Of a stretch of 64,000 nucleotides of DNA, positions 17,248-26,285 are shown piece after piece. The position numbers and the translations under genes were made by a program. A model generated the notes under the pieces. It was not told the DNA's origin. It saw nothing but the letters and a program-made list of their open reading frames with translations, and searched no databases. Each line of letters begins with the position of its first letter. The first letter of the stretch is position 1. Source of the DNA: Spongiibacter nanhainus (GTDB taxonomy: Bacteria; Pseudomonadota; Gammaproteobacteria; Pseudomonadales; Spongiibacteraceae); contig NZ_CP066167.1 in NCBI RefSeq assembly GCF_016132545.1, positions 2,755,001 through 2,819,000 of the forward strand, written 5' to 3'.

Positions 17248-17904
17248 ATGCCAAAACCTTCTGTAAAATCATCTCCTGCACCACTAAGAGGCCGAGGCCG
17301 GCCGAGTTCCAAAGTCGCTGCCGAACTCGAAGAGCATATTCTCAATGTAGCACTCAATGAGTTTCTTCAACACGGTTACGGTGGTTCGTCGTTGAGTAAC
17401 ATCATCTCATCGGCGGGCATCTCCAAAACCACCCTCTATTCCCGCTTTGCATCAAAGAGCGAGCTTTTCTCCGCCGTCTTACAGCTTCAGATTGATAGTC
17501 TCGCCCCAGAGGCTATACTCCCGGTCAAAGCCAGAAGTTATTCTATTGAGAAAGGGTTAACGGCCTACGCCGAGCACATGCTGCGCCGCAGTTTACAACC
17601 CGACATGGTGGGCATAAACCGTTTGATGCAGAGTGAAGCGGCACGTTTTCCCGAGTTGGGTATCGCCGCGTCTGACCGGACACAGCGCGGGATCAAGCGC
17701 ATTGCTGAGTTTATAGAGCAATGCGCTACCGCCGATAGTCTGCCATGCCGAAATCCAGAGAGCGTCGCCGAAGTATTTATTTATATGATTCGCGGCTGGT
17801 ACATGAATATTCTACTCACCGGTAGAAAAGTCAGCCCCGCTGCCCGAAAAAAATGGATTAAACAATCAATCCATGTTTTATTGTCGTCTCGCGACGAATG
17901 GTAA
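17248..17904 (+). CDS. TetR-family transcriptional regulator
   Basis: 218-aa regulator. After a basic N-terminal arm (LRGRGRPSSK) comes the TetR DNA-binding domain (about 24-75) with helix-turn-helix SLSNIISSAGISKTTLYSRFASKSELF. The C-terminal ligand domain contains the AefR-like stretch FIYMIRGWYMNILLTGR. It converges with the acyl-CoA ligase gene, with only 3 bp between stops. A 13-bp perfect inverted repeat lies in the promoter region between that ligase and the TfdA-type dioxygenase, and this TetR is the nearest candidate to bind it. The ligand is unknown but is plausibly an acyl-CoA or the pathway substrate. Confidence 0.88.
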   Translation: MPKPSVKSSPAPLRGRGRPSSKVAAELEEHILNVALNEFLQHGYGGSSLSNIISSAGISKTTLYSRFASKSELFSAVLQLQIDSLAPEAILPVKARSYSIEKGLTAYAEHMLRRSLQPDMVGINRLMQSEAARFPELGIAASDRTQRGIKRIAEFIEQCATADSLPCRNPESVAEVFIYMIRGWYMNILLTGRKVSPAARKKWIKQSIHVLLSSRDEW

Positions 17905-17907
17905 TAA

Positions 17908-19599
17908 CTAGCCCGACTCTGCCAGCAAAGTTTCGGTCGCGAGTTCCCGTAATTCCGACGTTTTAACTTTTGCAGAAGACGTCATTCCCAAATCTTCAGC
18001 ACTAAAGAAGAGTACGCGACGCGGCACTTTGTAGCTGGCCAGGCTTTGCTTGGCAAACTGTCTGACCTCATCCTCACTGAGCTTCGCGTCACTCAGTGGC
18101 ACAATACAGGCCACCACCACTTCGCCAAGCAGTTCATCCGGCACACCGACAGTCTGCGATACCTTTACCCCCGGGCAGCGTGCCAGAACGGAGTCAACCT
18201 CCACAGGTGACACGTTGGCACCGCCGGTCTTGATGATGTCATTCAATCGCCCGGTCCAGAACAGACGCCCCTCTTCATCCACATATCCGCCATCGCCAGT
18301 GGCGAAGAAACCCTGGCTATCCAGCACCTCATCCAGCGGAATACCCACATAACCCAACATCAAAGTCGGTCCCTTGACGGCGATTTCGCCATGCTCACCC
18401 AGAGGCACAATGTCGCCGGAAAGCGGGTCGACAATCTTGATGGTATTGCCTGCAAGCGGCTTGCCGTGGCTGCCTACGCTGACATCTTCAGGAGTGTAGG
18501 CGGGATACACACTGCTCAAGGTGAAAGTCTCGGTGTTGCCGTAGGCATGGGTCGGCTCGACATAATCGGTATTTACGGTCGGATGAGACGCAATGGGGGA
18601 TTTCACATCAATGTAGTAAAGTGAAGACAGGTCGACATTCAACCAATTCGTCGCATCCGTCAATTGCTTCCATTGATGGGGCCAGGCAAAGAGGTAGGAG
18701 ACCCGCTCTTTTTCCATCAGCGACAACGCTTCTTCCGCCTGGAAGGTCTGTTGCAACACCAACGTCCCCCCCGCAGAAAGGGCGCCGCCGATCCCGATGG
18801 CGAAATTCCCTGACCAGAAAAAGCCATTTGCCGACCAACTGCGAACGCCCTCCTCCAAGGCCAGCCATTTTCTCCAGCGCCACAATTGCAGGCAGACACC
18901 ACGGTGGGCACTGAGTATTCCCTTGGGCTTACCGGTGGAGCCCGATGAGAAAAACAACACACCGGGATCGGCAGGTGCCACGGCCTCATGGGTTTGTGCC
19001 ACCAATGCCGGGGCTATTGACTCACCGCGGGCGATAAACCGGCGCCAGCTTTCGATGGCACCATTTTCAGCATCGTTGTCTACAACTGCTAGGTATCGCA
19101 GGAAGGGAAAGACAGTGGAATGCAAAGCCCCTGCAGACGCTTCAGTAATACGAGGCTCGAGAGACACCAGCAATTCACTGAAATTTTTCTTCAGAATCTC
19201 GCTCTCAAACAGCAGCAGGCTGCAGCAGGATTGCTTCAGTATTTGACCCAGTTCGTCCGCTGTAGAGAAGGTGCTGATCGTGGTTGCCACCCCCCCGGCC
19301 AGCGCGATGCCAAACACACTGGAGAGAAATTCGGGACGATTGGTCATCATCACGCCAACCCGTGTCCCCTTACCCACACCCAGCGCCAGCAGTGAACGAG
19401 CGACGTCATTGGCCTGCTCCCAAAGGTGCTGGTAGCTCCACCGCTCCACATTACCATCCGGGTAGTGGATCACTGCCGCTTCGTTAGCCCCGTAGCGCTG
19501 GCACACCTCCTCGAGGTAGCTGCCCAGCGTCAAGGACCCAATCCCCTCCTCACTGTCGAGCGCGGGCCCATGGATGATAGAGGGTATGCCATTGATCAT
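17908..19599 (-). CDS. AMP-forming acyl-CoA ligase
   Basis: 563-aa adenylate-forming enzyme that activates a carboxylate to its CoA thioester with ATP. Motifs in order: FFSSGSTGKPKG (P-loop), YGNTETFT (A5), GEIAVKGPTLMLGY, FATGDGGYVDEEGRLFWTGRLNDIIKTGG (A7-A8) and TSSAKVKTSE, which carries the C-terminal catalytic Lys. The N-terminal half lacks features of acetyl-CoA synthetase; the overall pattern resembles ligases for bulky or alicyclic acids. It is paralogous to the ligase at 29629-31311. It is divergent from the TfdA-type dioxygenase operon, and both share the intergenic palindrome. The acid substrate is unknown. Confidence 0.88.
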   Translation of the reverse strand: MINGIPSIIHGPALDSEEGIGSLTLGSYLEEVCQRYGANEAAVIHYPDGNVERWSYQHLWEQANDVARSLLALGVGKGTRVGVMMTNRPEFLSSVFGIALAGGVATTISTFSTADELGQILKQSCCSLLLFESEILKKNFSELLVSLEPRITEASAGALHSTVFPFLRYLAVVDNDAENGAIESWRRFIARGESIAPALVAQTHEAVAPADPGVLFFSSGSTGKPKGILSAHRGVCLQLWRWRKWLALEEGVRSWSANGFFWSGNFAIGIGGALSAGGTLVLQQTFQAEEALSLMEKERVSYLFAWPHQWKQLTDATNWLNVDLSSLYYIDVKSPIASHPTVNTDYVEPTHAYGNTETFTLSSVYPAYTPEDVSVGSHGKPLAGNTIKIVDPLSGDIVPLGEHGEIAVKGPTLMLGYVGIPLDEVLDSQGFFATGDGGYVDEEGRLFWTGRLNDIIKTGGANVSPVEVDSVLARCPGVKVSQTVGVPDELLGEVVVACIVPLSDAKLSEDEVRQFAKQSLASYKVPRRVLFFSAEDLGMTSSAKVKTSELRELATETLLAESG

Positions 19600-19779
19600 T
19601 ATTTAGCCTCAGAATTCCAAAACAGATTTATGGGTACTATCAAGTATTAATTCAAAATAACTGAAATCAATCTACACCACCGGAGCGGTGCTCCTGACGT
19701 CATAATTTACTGGATATAACAAGCTGATAAATCGGTATGGATGACGATACCAACAGATTGAGCAGAGACAACCGCTTGC

Positions 19780-19811
19780 AAATTAATAGTACCCACATGT
19801 ACTATTAATTT
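19780..19811. promoter_or_regulatory. 13-bp perfect inverted repeat, probable TetR operator
   Basis: AAATTAATAGTAC (19780-19792) and GTACTATTAATTT (19799-19811) are exact complements around a 6-bp spacer, in the 266-bp divergent region between the ligase (leftward) and the dioxygenase (rightward). A related degraded copy, GGTACTAT...TATTAATTC, lies near 19632-19653 on the ligase side. This size and symmetry fit a TetR dimer site. Confidence 0.65.
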
Positions 19812-19865
19812 CAATTTTTGCAGGCACAATATCGAAATATCGATTTCATCAACGAGTTACTCATC

Positions 19866-20678
19866 ATGACCTTCGAAGCCATCCCCCTCAAGGAAGACAT
19901 CGGTTCCCAGATCCACGCCAGCGTCGATGCCATTCTTAGCCCTGAAAACGGCGCGGAACTGCGCCAGCTCCTGATAGAACGCGGCGTTTTAGTCTTTCGT
20001 GAGCTCAACCCGAACGACGACCAGCAACTGACCCTGGCCGGCCATATAGGCACCGTGCGCATGGAAGGAGGCAGGGGAATTTACAAGATCACACTTGATA
20101 AAAACTTGAATGAAAACGCGGACTATTTGAAGGGGTCCTGGCTATGGCACCTTGATGGCACCCACGACAAGGTTCCCCCTTTTGCCACCATGCTGAGTGG
20201 CAAGGTACTGTCCAAATCCGGCGGCCAAACCGAGTTCGCCAACTCCTACGCTGCCTACGAAAGCCTCTCTGAAGACATGAAAGCACGCATTGAGAACATG
20301 GAGGTCGTTCACAGCGTGGAAACCTCCATGCGCCGCGCGGGTATTGAAGCCACCGAACGCAACCTCGCTATCTGGCGTTCCAATCCCGACACCACCCACC
20401 GCCTGGTATGGCAGCATGCAAACGGTCGCAAGTCTCTAGTGATCGGTTGTCACGCCGATCATATCGTGGGCCTGGAGCGCGCTGAAAGCGACGCGTTACT
20501 AAAGGAACTGATCGACTGGGCCACCCAGCCGCGTTTTGTGTATCGTCACGAGTGGAAGGTCGGCGACTTGCTGATATGGGATAACACCGGCGTACTGCAC
20601 CGCGCCGAACCCTACCCGCTGGACAGTGGCCGCGTTATGCATCGCTGCACATTGGTCGGCGAGGAAGCCTTTAGCTAG
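19866..20678 (+). CDS. TauD/TfdA-family Fe(II)/2-oxoglutarate-dependent dioxygenase
   Basis: 270-aa oxygenase that couples 2-oxoglutarate decarboxylation to substrate hydroxylation. Iron ligands are His95 and Asp97 (WHLDGT) and His245 (TGVLHRAEPY); Arg256 and Arg260, spaced 11 and 15 residues after the last His as in TauD, bind 2-oxoglutarate. ATG 19866 was chosen by comparison with the related protein at 55567, although the frame opens earlier at a TTG. The SD is weak. It is the first gene of a rightward operon with a KstD-like flavoprotein, a fusion protein, a MaoC-like protein and an SDR. Substrate unknown; hydroxylation or ether cleavage of the pathway compound is inferred. Confidence 0.88.
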   Translation: MTFEAIPLKEDIGSQIHASVDAILSPENGAELRQLLIERGVLVFRELNPNDDQQLTLAGHIGTVRMEGGRGIYKITLDKNLNENADYLKGSWLWHLDGTHDKVPPFATMLSGKVLSKSGGQTEFANSYAAYESLSEDMKARIENMEVVHSVETSMRRAGIEATERNLAIWRSNPDTTHRLVWQHANGRKSLVIGCHADHIVGLERAESDALLKELIDWATQPRFVYRHEWKVGDLLIWDNTGVLHRAEPYPLDSGRVMHRCTLVGEEAFS

Positions 20679-20773
20679 CTAAAGAGCACTCAGCCATATA
20701 CAGAGCAAAACCATAATTTAATCTGGGTGCACTTAAGCCCCTAAACAATTTTCTGTTTTTGAGGTATCGACAA

Positions 20774-22474
20774 ATGATAAAAACACCACCGACAAAATGG
20801 GATATGGAAGCAGACGTCGTTTGTATCGGCTCCGGTGCCAGCGGGCTGGGTGCAGCAATAACCGCTCACGATCACGGCGCCAGCGCACTGGTATTGGAAA
20901 AATCCGACCAGGTTGGCGGCGTCACCGCCTTCTCCATGGGCGAAGTGTGGATACCGGGCAACCATTACGAAAAAGAACTGGGCCTGGACGATTCCATCGA
21001 AAAAGGCATTGAGTACATCACCAATCTGGCAATGGGCTACAGCGAGGCCTGGGCCGTGCAGAATCAGGCTATCCACGCCCCGGTGGCACTGGAATACTTC
21101 GAAAAAACCATTGGCCTGAAAATGATTCTGGTGCGTCACCTGCCGGATTATTACTACCCTTACATCGAAGGCAGCACGCCGGAAGGCCGTTGTCTGGAAG
21201 CCGAACCCTTCCCCGCTGAAACCCTGGGGGAGTGGCAGCATAAAACCCGCGTCTCGCCCCACGTGCCCTACTCCATGACCCACGACGATATCTTCAGCAA
21301 CGGCGGCATGGCCAATATGGTGAATTGGGATTACAGCGTGATGGGTGAGCGTATGGCCAAGGACGAGCGCTGCGCTGGTCCCGGTCTGGCCGCTTATTTT
21401 GTGAAAGGTGCGCTGGATCGCAATATCCCCCTGCACACCAATACCTCCGCTGAAGAACTGGTAATGGATGGCGACACGGTGGTTGGTCTGCGCGCCATTC
21501 AGAACGGAAAGGACATTTTCGTCAAAGCCAATCGCGGCGTTGTGCTGGGTGTCAGCAGTTTTGAACGCAAAAAGGAATTGAGCCGTCGTATCGGCACGAT
21601 GCTCGACCCGGTATCGATGGTAATGGATTCGATCCAGGGCATGCACCTGCGCATGGCCGGTGAAGCCGGCGCACAGATAGCACGGGTCCCCGATGTCAGC
21701 ATGCTGGGCTTTCACGTACCCGGGGAAGAACAGGAAGAAGGCGTGCCACTGTGGCGTGGCGCCCTGCCCTTTATGGGCCTACCCCGTTCACTGGTGGTGA
21801 ATAATGCCGGCAAGCGCTTTGCCAATGAAGCTTTTTATCGCTCGGTGTACTTCGGCCTGGAAGAAATCGACGCCATGACCCAGACCTATAAAAACTATCC
21901 CTGCTGGGTGGTAATGGACAATCAGTGCCGCCAAAAATATCCCTTCGGTTCCGTGATGCCCGGCGAAGCCATGCCCGCCGAGTTGGGTGTAACCGCCGAC
22001 ACGCTGGAAAAACTGGCCGAAAAAACCGGCATCGATGCCGCCGGCTTGAAGGAAACTATCAACACCTACAACGGCTATTGCGAAACCGGCGAAGACCCGG
22101 ACTTCAAACGCGGCACATTTCCCTGGGGCGCGATGATGGCGGGTGACCCCAATAACAAACCCAATCCGAATATGGGGCCACTCAATCAGGGCCCTTACTA
22201 CGCGGTGCGCTTGCATCGCATGGCCGGTGGCGGCATTACCGGTAGCGGCATACTGGCCGATCAGCACTGCCGCGCCATGGGGTGGGACAATCAGCCGATT
22301 AAAGGCCTGTACGTCACCGGCAACTCACAAGTACGTATCGATAATGGCGCCCTGATGCAAAGCGGCATCACCAACGCCCGCGGCATTACCCACGGTTACC
22401 TCGCTGGCCTGCACGCGGCAGGGAAACCCAGCAATTTGCTGCAAAATGCGATAGAAGGTGGAGCGTTCAAATGA
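20774..22474 (+). CDS. FAD-dependent oxidoreductase (KstD/fumarate reductase flavoprotein family)
   Basis: 566-aa flavoprotein. The FAD motif GSGASGLGAA lies at about 19-28, and GGVTAFSMGEVWIPGNHY replaces the more standard GGTT-SGG-WIPNN seen in its two paralogues. The C-terminus reads YVTGNSQVRIDNGALMQSGITNARGITHGYLAG and lacks the YPGxG motif of KstD, so delta1-dehydrogenation is not supported; a reductase or different dehydrogenation is possible. GAGG at 20761 supports ATG 20774 over the earlier in-frame start. Its stop overlaps the next start (ATGA). It is the second gene of the dioxygenase operon. Confidence 0.8.
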   Translation: MIKTPPTKWDMEADVVCIGSGASGLGAAITAHDHGASALVLEKSDQVGGVTAFSMGEVWIPGNHYEKELGLDDSIEKGIEYITNLAMGYSEAWAVQNQAIHAPVALEYFEKTIGLKMILVRHLPDYYYPYIEGSTPEGRCLEAEPFPAETLGEWQHKTRVSPHVPYSMTHDDIFSNGGMANMVNWDYSVMGERMAKDERCAGPGLAAYFVKGALDRNIPLHTNTSAEELVMDGDTVVGLRAIQNGKDIFVKANRGVVLGVSSFERKKELSRRIGTMLDPVSMVMDSIQGMHLRMAGEAGAQIARVPDVSMLGFHVPGEEQEEGVPLWRGALPFMGLPRSLVVNNAGKRFANEAFYRSVYFGLEEIDAMTQTYKNYPCWVVMDNQCRQKYPFGSVMPGEAMPAELGVTADTLEKLAEKTGIDAAGLKETINTYNGYCETGEDPDFKRGTFPWGAMMAGDPNNKPNPNMGPLNQGPYYAVRLHRMAGGGITGSGILADQHCRAMGWDNQPIKGLYVTGNSQVRIDNGALMQSGITNARGITHGYLAGLHAAGKPSNLLQNAIEGGAFK

Positions 22475-23436
22475 TCGATGCCCAACACAGCATCTGCATT
22501 GATGCCTCCATCAACGCCGTCTGGAACTATGTAAAAGACATTGAAAAATGGGCCAACCTGTTTCCCGGCTGCCAGGATTGTCAAGTCATTAGTGACAATG
22601 AATCCCAATGGGTGATCAAGGTCGGCGCTGGTGGCATGGTCAAAACCGTGAACGTGATGGTGGATGTCACCGAGTGGGCCGGACCGGAGGTGGTGAACTT
22701 CTCCTTCAAACTGCAAAACGAGCCCGTCACCGGCACCGGTCGGTACCGCGCCAGCAAAGTCAGTGCAGGACAGACCGAAATCACTCTGGAGGTTGAAGTC
22801 ACCGGCAGCGGTTCCATGGCGCCGATGTGGGAGGCGATGAGCAAACCCCTGCTGCCGCAACTGGCAAAATCATTTGCTTCCAGCCTGAAAGCGGAAATCG
22901 AACAAACCGCCGCCGTCACACCGCAATTGAGCCTGACCGAAAAAATGCTCAATTATCTGCATACCCTGTGGCTGGCCCTGCGCGGCATCAGCAAAACCGA
23001 GGAGCAACACACGATGTTGGATGAAAACAAAGCACTGGTTTTAAAATTTATTAAAGCCATGGGCGCAGGCGACCGCGACACCGCTGCCGTCTGTCTGAAC
23101 AGCGATGCCATCACTGTTGCCAAGGGCTATGGCAATTTCTCCGGGGTACGTGAGTACGACACCATCGTCGGGACCATTGAGGCCTTCACCCAGATCTTCC
23201 CGGAGGGACTGCAACCTGAAATTCAGACGGTGACGGCGGAAGGAGAACGCGTAATCGTCGAATTTGACGGCAAGGGCAAGACCTTTAACGGCGACGATTA
23301 TCACAATCAGTATTGCATGGTGTTCACCCTCAGAAACGGCAAGATTTCCCAGGTCAACGAATACTTCTGCAACAAGCTTGCCGATGAAGTGCTTTGGCCT
23401 TTGATCGCCAATGCCAGCTCAGAGCAAACGTCATAA
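22471..23436 (+). CDS. SRPBCC (CoxG-like) - SnoaL/NTF2-like fusion protein
   Basis: 321-aa two-domain protein. Residues about 1-150 look like a CoxG/polyketide-cyclase SRPBCC domain (INAVWNYVKDIEKWANLFPGCQDCQVI, then GTGRYRASKVSAGQTEITLEVEVTGSG, ending in an amphipathic helix). After a linker (about 155-180) residues 185-310 form an NTF2/SnoaL-like domain (LDENKALVLKFIKAMGAGDRDTAAVCLNSDAI ... MVFTLRNGKISQVNEYF). Each family binds hydrophobic small molecules or acts in lyase/isomerase chemistry, but I do not know this pairing as a standard architecture. The start codon overlaps the flavoprotein stop by 4 bp, so it is translationally coupled. No catalytic residues can be assigned. Confidence 0.75.
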   Translation: MIDAQHSICIDASINAVWNYVKDIEKWANLFPGCQDCQVISDNESQWVIKVGAGGMVKTVNVMVDVTEWAGPEVVNFSFKLQNEPVTGTGRYRASKVSAGQTEITLEVEVTGSGSMAPMWEAMSKPLLPQLAKSFASSLKAEIEQTAAVTPQLSLTEKMLNYLHTLWLALRGISKTEEQHTMLDENKALVLKFIKAMGAGDRDTAAVCLNSDAITVAKGYGNFSGVREYDTIVGTIEAFTQIFPEGLQPEIQTVTAEGERVIVEFDGKGKTFNGDDYHNQYCMVFTLRNGKISQVNEYFCNKLADEVLWPLIANASSEQTS

Positions 23437-23458
23437 CTCACGAATACGGGAAAAAGCC

Positions 23459-24634
23459 ATGAGTAGCACCGAGCTGGATTGTTCCGATCTCGACAATTAC
23501 CTAGGCAAACTCATGCACGCCCCGGCGCGCATGAAAGAGCCCTTGCACAACAACGATTTCCGGCGCTGGGTGCAGGCCATGCACTACCCCAATCTGCTGC
23601 ACTACGACCACGATTTTGCCGCCAAGGGTCGCTACGGCCGACTGGTCGCCCCGCAATCCTTCGCCATTGCAACCGATAACGGTCACGGAGCATGGCCCGC
23701 CAGTGCCGGATTTATCCCCGACTCCCACTTGATATTTGGCGGCGACGAGTGGTGGTTCTACGGCCCACGTATTTTTGCCGGCGATGATATCTGTAACGAG
23801 CAGATTCCCTACGACTACACCATCAAGGAAACGGGTTTTGCCGGCCCCACTTGCTTTCAAAGGGGCGATAACAACTACTACAACCAGCACGGCGACTTTG
23901 TCGCCAAACAGCGCTCCACCGCGATCCGCTATCGTCGCGATGCCGCCATTGAAAAAGGCGCCATGGAAGCCAGCGAGGCCCCGGCGTGGAGTGAGACGGA
24001 AATTGCAGAATTGCAGGAGCGCAAATACGACTACATCAAGATGATGCACGAGTTGGGTCACGGCAAACGCTACTGGGACGATGTAAACATCGGCGACGCA
24101 CTGCCCGGCCGCGTTATCGGCCCCCACAGCGTGGCCAGCTTGACCACCGAATGGCGCGCCTACCTGTTCAGCATTTGGGGCAGCACCCATCGCCCCGGTG
24201 TAGATATGGAATCCATGGGCTATACCAAGGAGTTTGCCGGTCACGAAAATGATCCGGTGATGGAACGCGACAACCCGGAGTTGACCGACGGCGCCTACTT
24301 CGGTCCATCCCGTGGTCACCTGTTCGGCGACTGGGCACGCCGGATAGGCATGCCCCGCGAATACGGCTACGGCGCTTCCATGGGCGCCTGGATTCTCGAC
24401 TATCTAGCTGGCTGGGCTGGAGAATGGGGGCAAGTCGTGCACTCAAAGGCCAACTATCGCGCGCCAGCCCTGGTGGGCGATATCACTCTCTTCAAAGCTA
24501 CCGTGGTCGACAAGCTGAAGGACGATGAAGGCCGCCACCTGATTCAGGTCGACCTCAAAATGAACAATCAACTCGGGGCGGTTATGGCTACCGCGAAGGC
24601 GGAAATCGAGTTGCCCACTAAAGTCACTAACTAG
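23459..24634 (+). CDS. MaoC-like/FAS1-type dehydratase-domain protein
   Basis: 391-aa protein that reads as two hot-dog domains. The N-terminal part (about 45-165; HYDHDFAAKGRYGRLVAPQSFAIAT...DEWWFYGPRIFAGDDI) resembles the FAS1-like dehydratase domain. The C-terminal part (about 200-385; WDDVNIGDALPGRVIGPHSVASL...YGYGASMGAWILDYLAGWAG...VVHSKANYRAPALVGDITLFKATVV) resembles a MaoC/acyl-dehydratase domain. Such proteins hydrate enoyl-CoA thioesters in side-chain or ring degradation. The classic D-x4-H hydratase dyad is not obvious in the last domain. Start 23459 has an ACGGG stretch upstream; the frame opens earlier inside the fusion gene. Fourth gene of its operon. Confidence 0.75.
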   Translation: MSSTELDCSDLDNYLGKLMHAPARMKEPLHNNDFRRWVQAMHYPNLLHYDHDFAAKGRYGRLVAPQSFAIATDNGHGAWPASAGFIPDSHLIFGGDEWWFYGPRIFAGDDICNEQIPYDYTIKETGFAGPTCFQRGDNNYYNQHGDFVAKQRSTAIRYRRDAAIEKGAMEASEAPAWSETEIAELQERKYDYIKMMHELGHGKRYWDDVNIGDALPGRVIGPHSVASLTTEWRAYLFSIWGSTHRPGVDMESMGYTKEFAGHENDPVMERDNPELTDGAYFGPSRGHLFGDWARRIGMPREYGYGASMGAWILDYLAGWAGEWGQVVHSKANYRAPALVGDITLFKATVVDKLKDDEGRHLIQVDLKMNNQLGAVMATAKAEIELPTKVTN

Positions 24635-24649
24635 CCTGGACTGACCGCG

Positions 24650-25417
24650 ATGAAATCGTTGCTTAAGGGCAAAGTTGCCATCATCACCGGCGCAGCCGGC
24701 GGCTTGGGCAGCGCGACGGCGAGGCGCTTTATCGACGAAGGCGCTCAAGTCGTGGTTGCCGACATCAATGACCAGGTCGGTGAGGAATTAACATCCGAGC
24801 TAGGTGCTAACGCCCGCTACAAGCGAACCGACGTATCAATTGAAGCGCAAATGCGTGAACTGGTGGACTATGCGGTCGACGAGTTTGGCCAACTGGACAT
24901 CATGTTCAACAACGCTGGCTTTTCCGGTGCCGTCCACCCGCGCCTATTCGATGATGATTTTGCCGATTTCGACAAGGTCATGTCGGTCAATTTATTCAGT
25001 GTTATGACTGGAAGCCGCTATGCAGCGATGGCGATGAAAAAGCAGGGGGCCGGTTCAATCATTAACACTACTTCCCTGGGTGCACTGAACCCGGGCCCGC
25101 CCATATTGACTTACCGCGCCGCCAAGGCCGGGATAATCCAGTTTAGTCAATCCATTGCTCGTGATGTCGCTGAGTACGGTATTCGTGTCAACTGTATCGC
25201 TCCAGGTCGAATCCCCGCCGGTATGACCTTCTACGACATGTCTGCGGCTATTGCTAAACACCAACCGCTTCAGCGCCAAGGTACCCCAGTTGACGTTGCC
25301 TGGGCAGCACTGTATCTGGCCAGCGATATGTCGTTACAAGTCACCGGGCTAGTTATCCCAGTCGATGGTGGTGCCAACCTAGGCGGCGTGCTGGATAACA
25401 CAAACAGAAAGGTTTAA
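24650..25417 (+). CDS. SDR-family dehydrogenase
   Basis: 255-aa classical SDR. TGAAGGLG is at 13-20, DIND after strand two favours NAD, NNAG is near 90, the active-site serine is in TTSLGALN and TYRAAKAG carries Tyr/Lys. The C-terminus LVIPVDGGANLGG is standard for beta-hydroxy or cyclic alcohol dehydrogenases. It lies 15 bp after the MaoC-like gene, so dehydrogenation of the hydroxyacyl product of that enzyme is a reasonable inference. Confidence 0.88.
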   Translation: MKSLLKGKVAIITGAAGGLGSATARRFIDEGAQVVVADINDQVGEELTSELGANARYKRTDVSIEAQMRELVDYAVDEFGQLDIMFNNAGFSGAVHPRLFDDDFADFDKVMSVNLFSVMTGSRYAAMAMKKQGAGSIINTTSLGALNPGPPILTYRAAKAGIIQFSQSIARDVAEYGIRVNCIAPGRIPAGMTFYDMSAAIAKHQPLQRQGTPVDVAWAALYLASDMSLQVTGLVIPVDGGANLGGVLDNTNRKV

Positions 25418-25640
25418 GCAGCCAATCATGACTGCTCTAAGCCCTCCGAAGACACGCATTCCCATAAGCTAACGCCTGTGATTACCGAGAGGTTTACAGT
25501 CTATGTTCAATTTGTCTTCTTTGATAAATCATTACCTCACCGGTAAGCCTGCAGCCCTTCTTTTTTATTGCACAGTGCTGTTTAATAGTCAGTCGCCTGC
25601 AGCCTCAGAGTCAGATGTCGACAATTACGGAATAGAGCCA

Positions 25641-26282
25641 ATGTCAGCGGAAATTACCCCAACAATCGCCCCCATTCCACCGCAAGCATGGACCGAGGAG
25701 ATTCTCGACGCTCTGGGCGCCTTTCCCTCCAGCCTGAATTTTGTATACAGCAAGTGGCAAGAAAACAGTGATGACCATCGAGGTCGCGCTATTCTTGGTT
25801 TTCTTGCCCACTACCCAGAGCTGGCAAAAGCGTTTTTAACGCTTAATAAACATGTCGCCATCGACACCTTGCTGTCCACTCGAGACAAAGAACTCATCAT
25901 TCTTCGCACCACCTGGTTAAGGCGCGCTGACAACGAGTTTGCTCAGCATATTATTTTAGGCAAACGGGCGGGGCTTGTCAGCGAGGACATCGAGCGAGTT
26001 ACACAGGGCCCTGAAGCCCCAGGTTGGCAACACAACGACGCCGCACTGGTGCAGGCCGTAGACGACATTGTAGAAAAAGACCGTGTCTGCCCAAGCACAA
26101 TGGCGGCGCTCGCTGAGTCTTACAGCAACAAAGAAATCATGGATATGATTTTTCTGGTGGGTAACTACAGCGTACTGGGTTCAGCGGTAAACAGTTTTGA
26201 TATCCCACTGGACCCGGGCCTGGAAGCCCACGATCCCCAGATCAGCGAGTTTCTGAATCACTGGCGGCACCAGCGACACTAA
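25641..26282 (+). CDS. Carboxymuconolactone decarboxylase-like (AhpD-fold) protein
   Basis: 213-aa all-helical protein of the CMD/AhpD superfamily (LLSTRDKELIILRTTWLRRADNEFAQHIILGKRAGLVSEDIERV). The redox CXXC of AhpD is absent, which places it with the non-redox CMD proteins found in aromatic and steroid gene clusters, where the function is usually undefined. The frame stays open upstream to 25503 and would add a hydrophobic signal-like leader, but ATG 25641 begins at the conserved part and is preceded by an AGAG stretch, so the short form was chosen with moderate certainty. It is 223 bp after the SDR and may have its own promoter; its end faces the KstD-like gene with a 3-bp gap. Confidence 0.75.
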   Translation: MSAEITPTIAPIPPQAWTEEILDALGAFPSSLNFVYSKWQENSDDHRGRAILGFLAHYPELAKAFLTLNKHVAIDTLLSTRDKELIILRTTWLRRADNEFAQHIILGKRAGLVSEDIERVTQGPEAPGWQHNDAALVQAVDDIVEKDRVCPSTMAALAESYSNKEIMDMIFLVGNYSVLGSAVNSFDIPLDPGLEAHDPQISEFLNHWRHQRH

Positions 26283-26285
26283 GCG

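Noticed and set aside
25503-25640. Upstream extension of the CMD-like gene that resembles a signal peptide (LLFYCTVLF)
   Set aside because: The CMD domain is cytosolic in known relatives and the ATG at 25641 begins at the conserved part; kept as an alternative start only.
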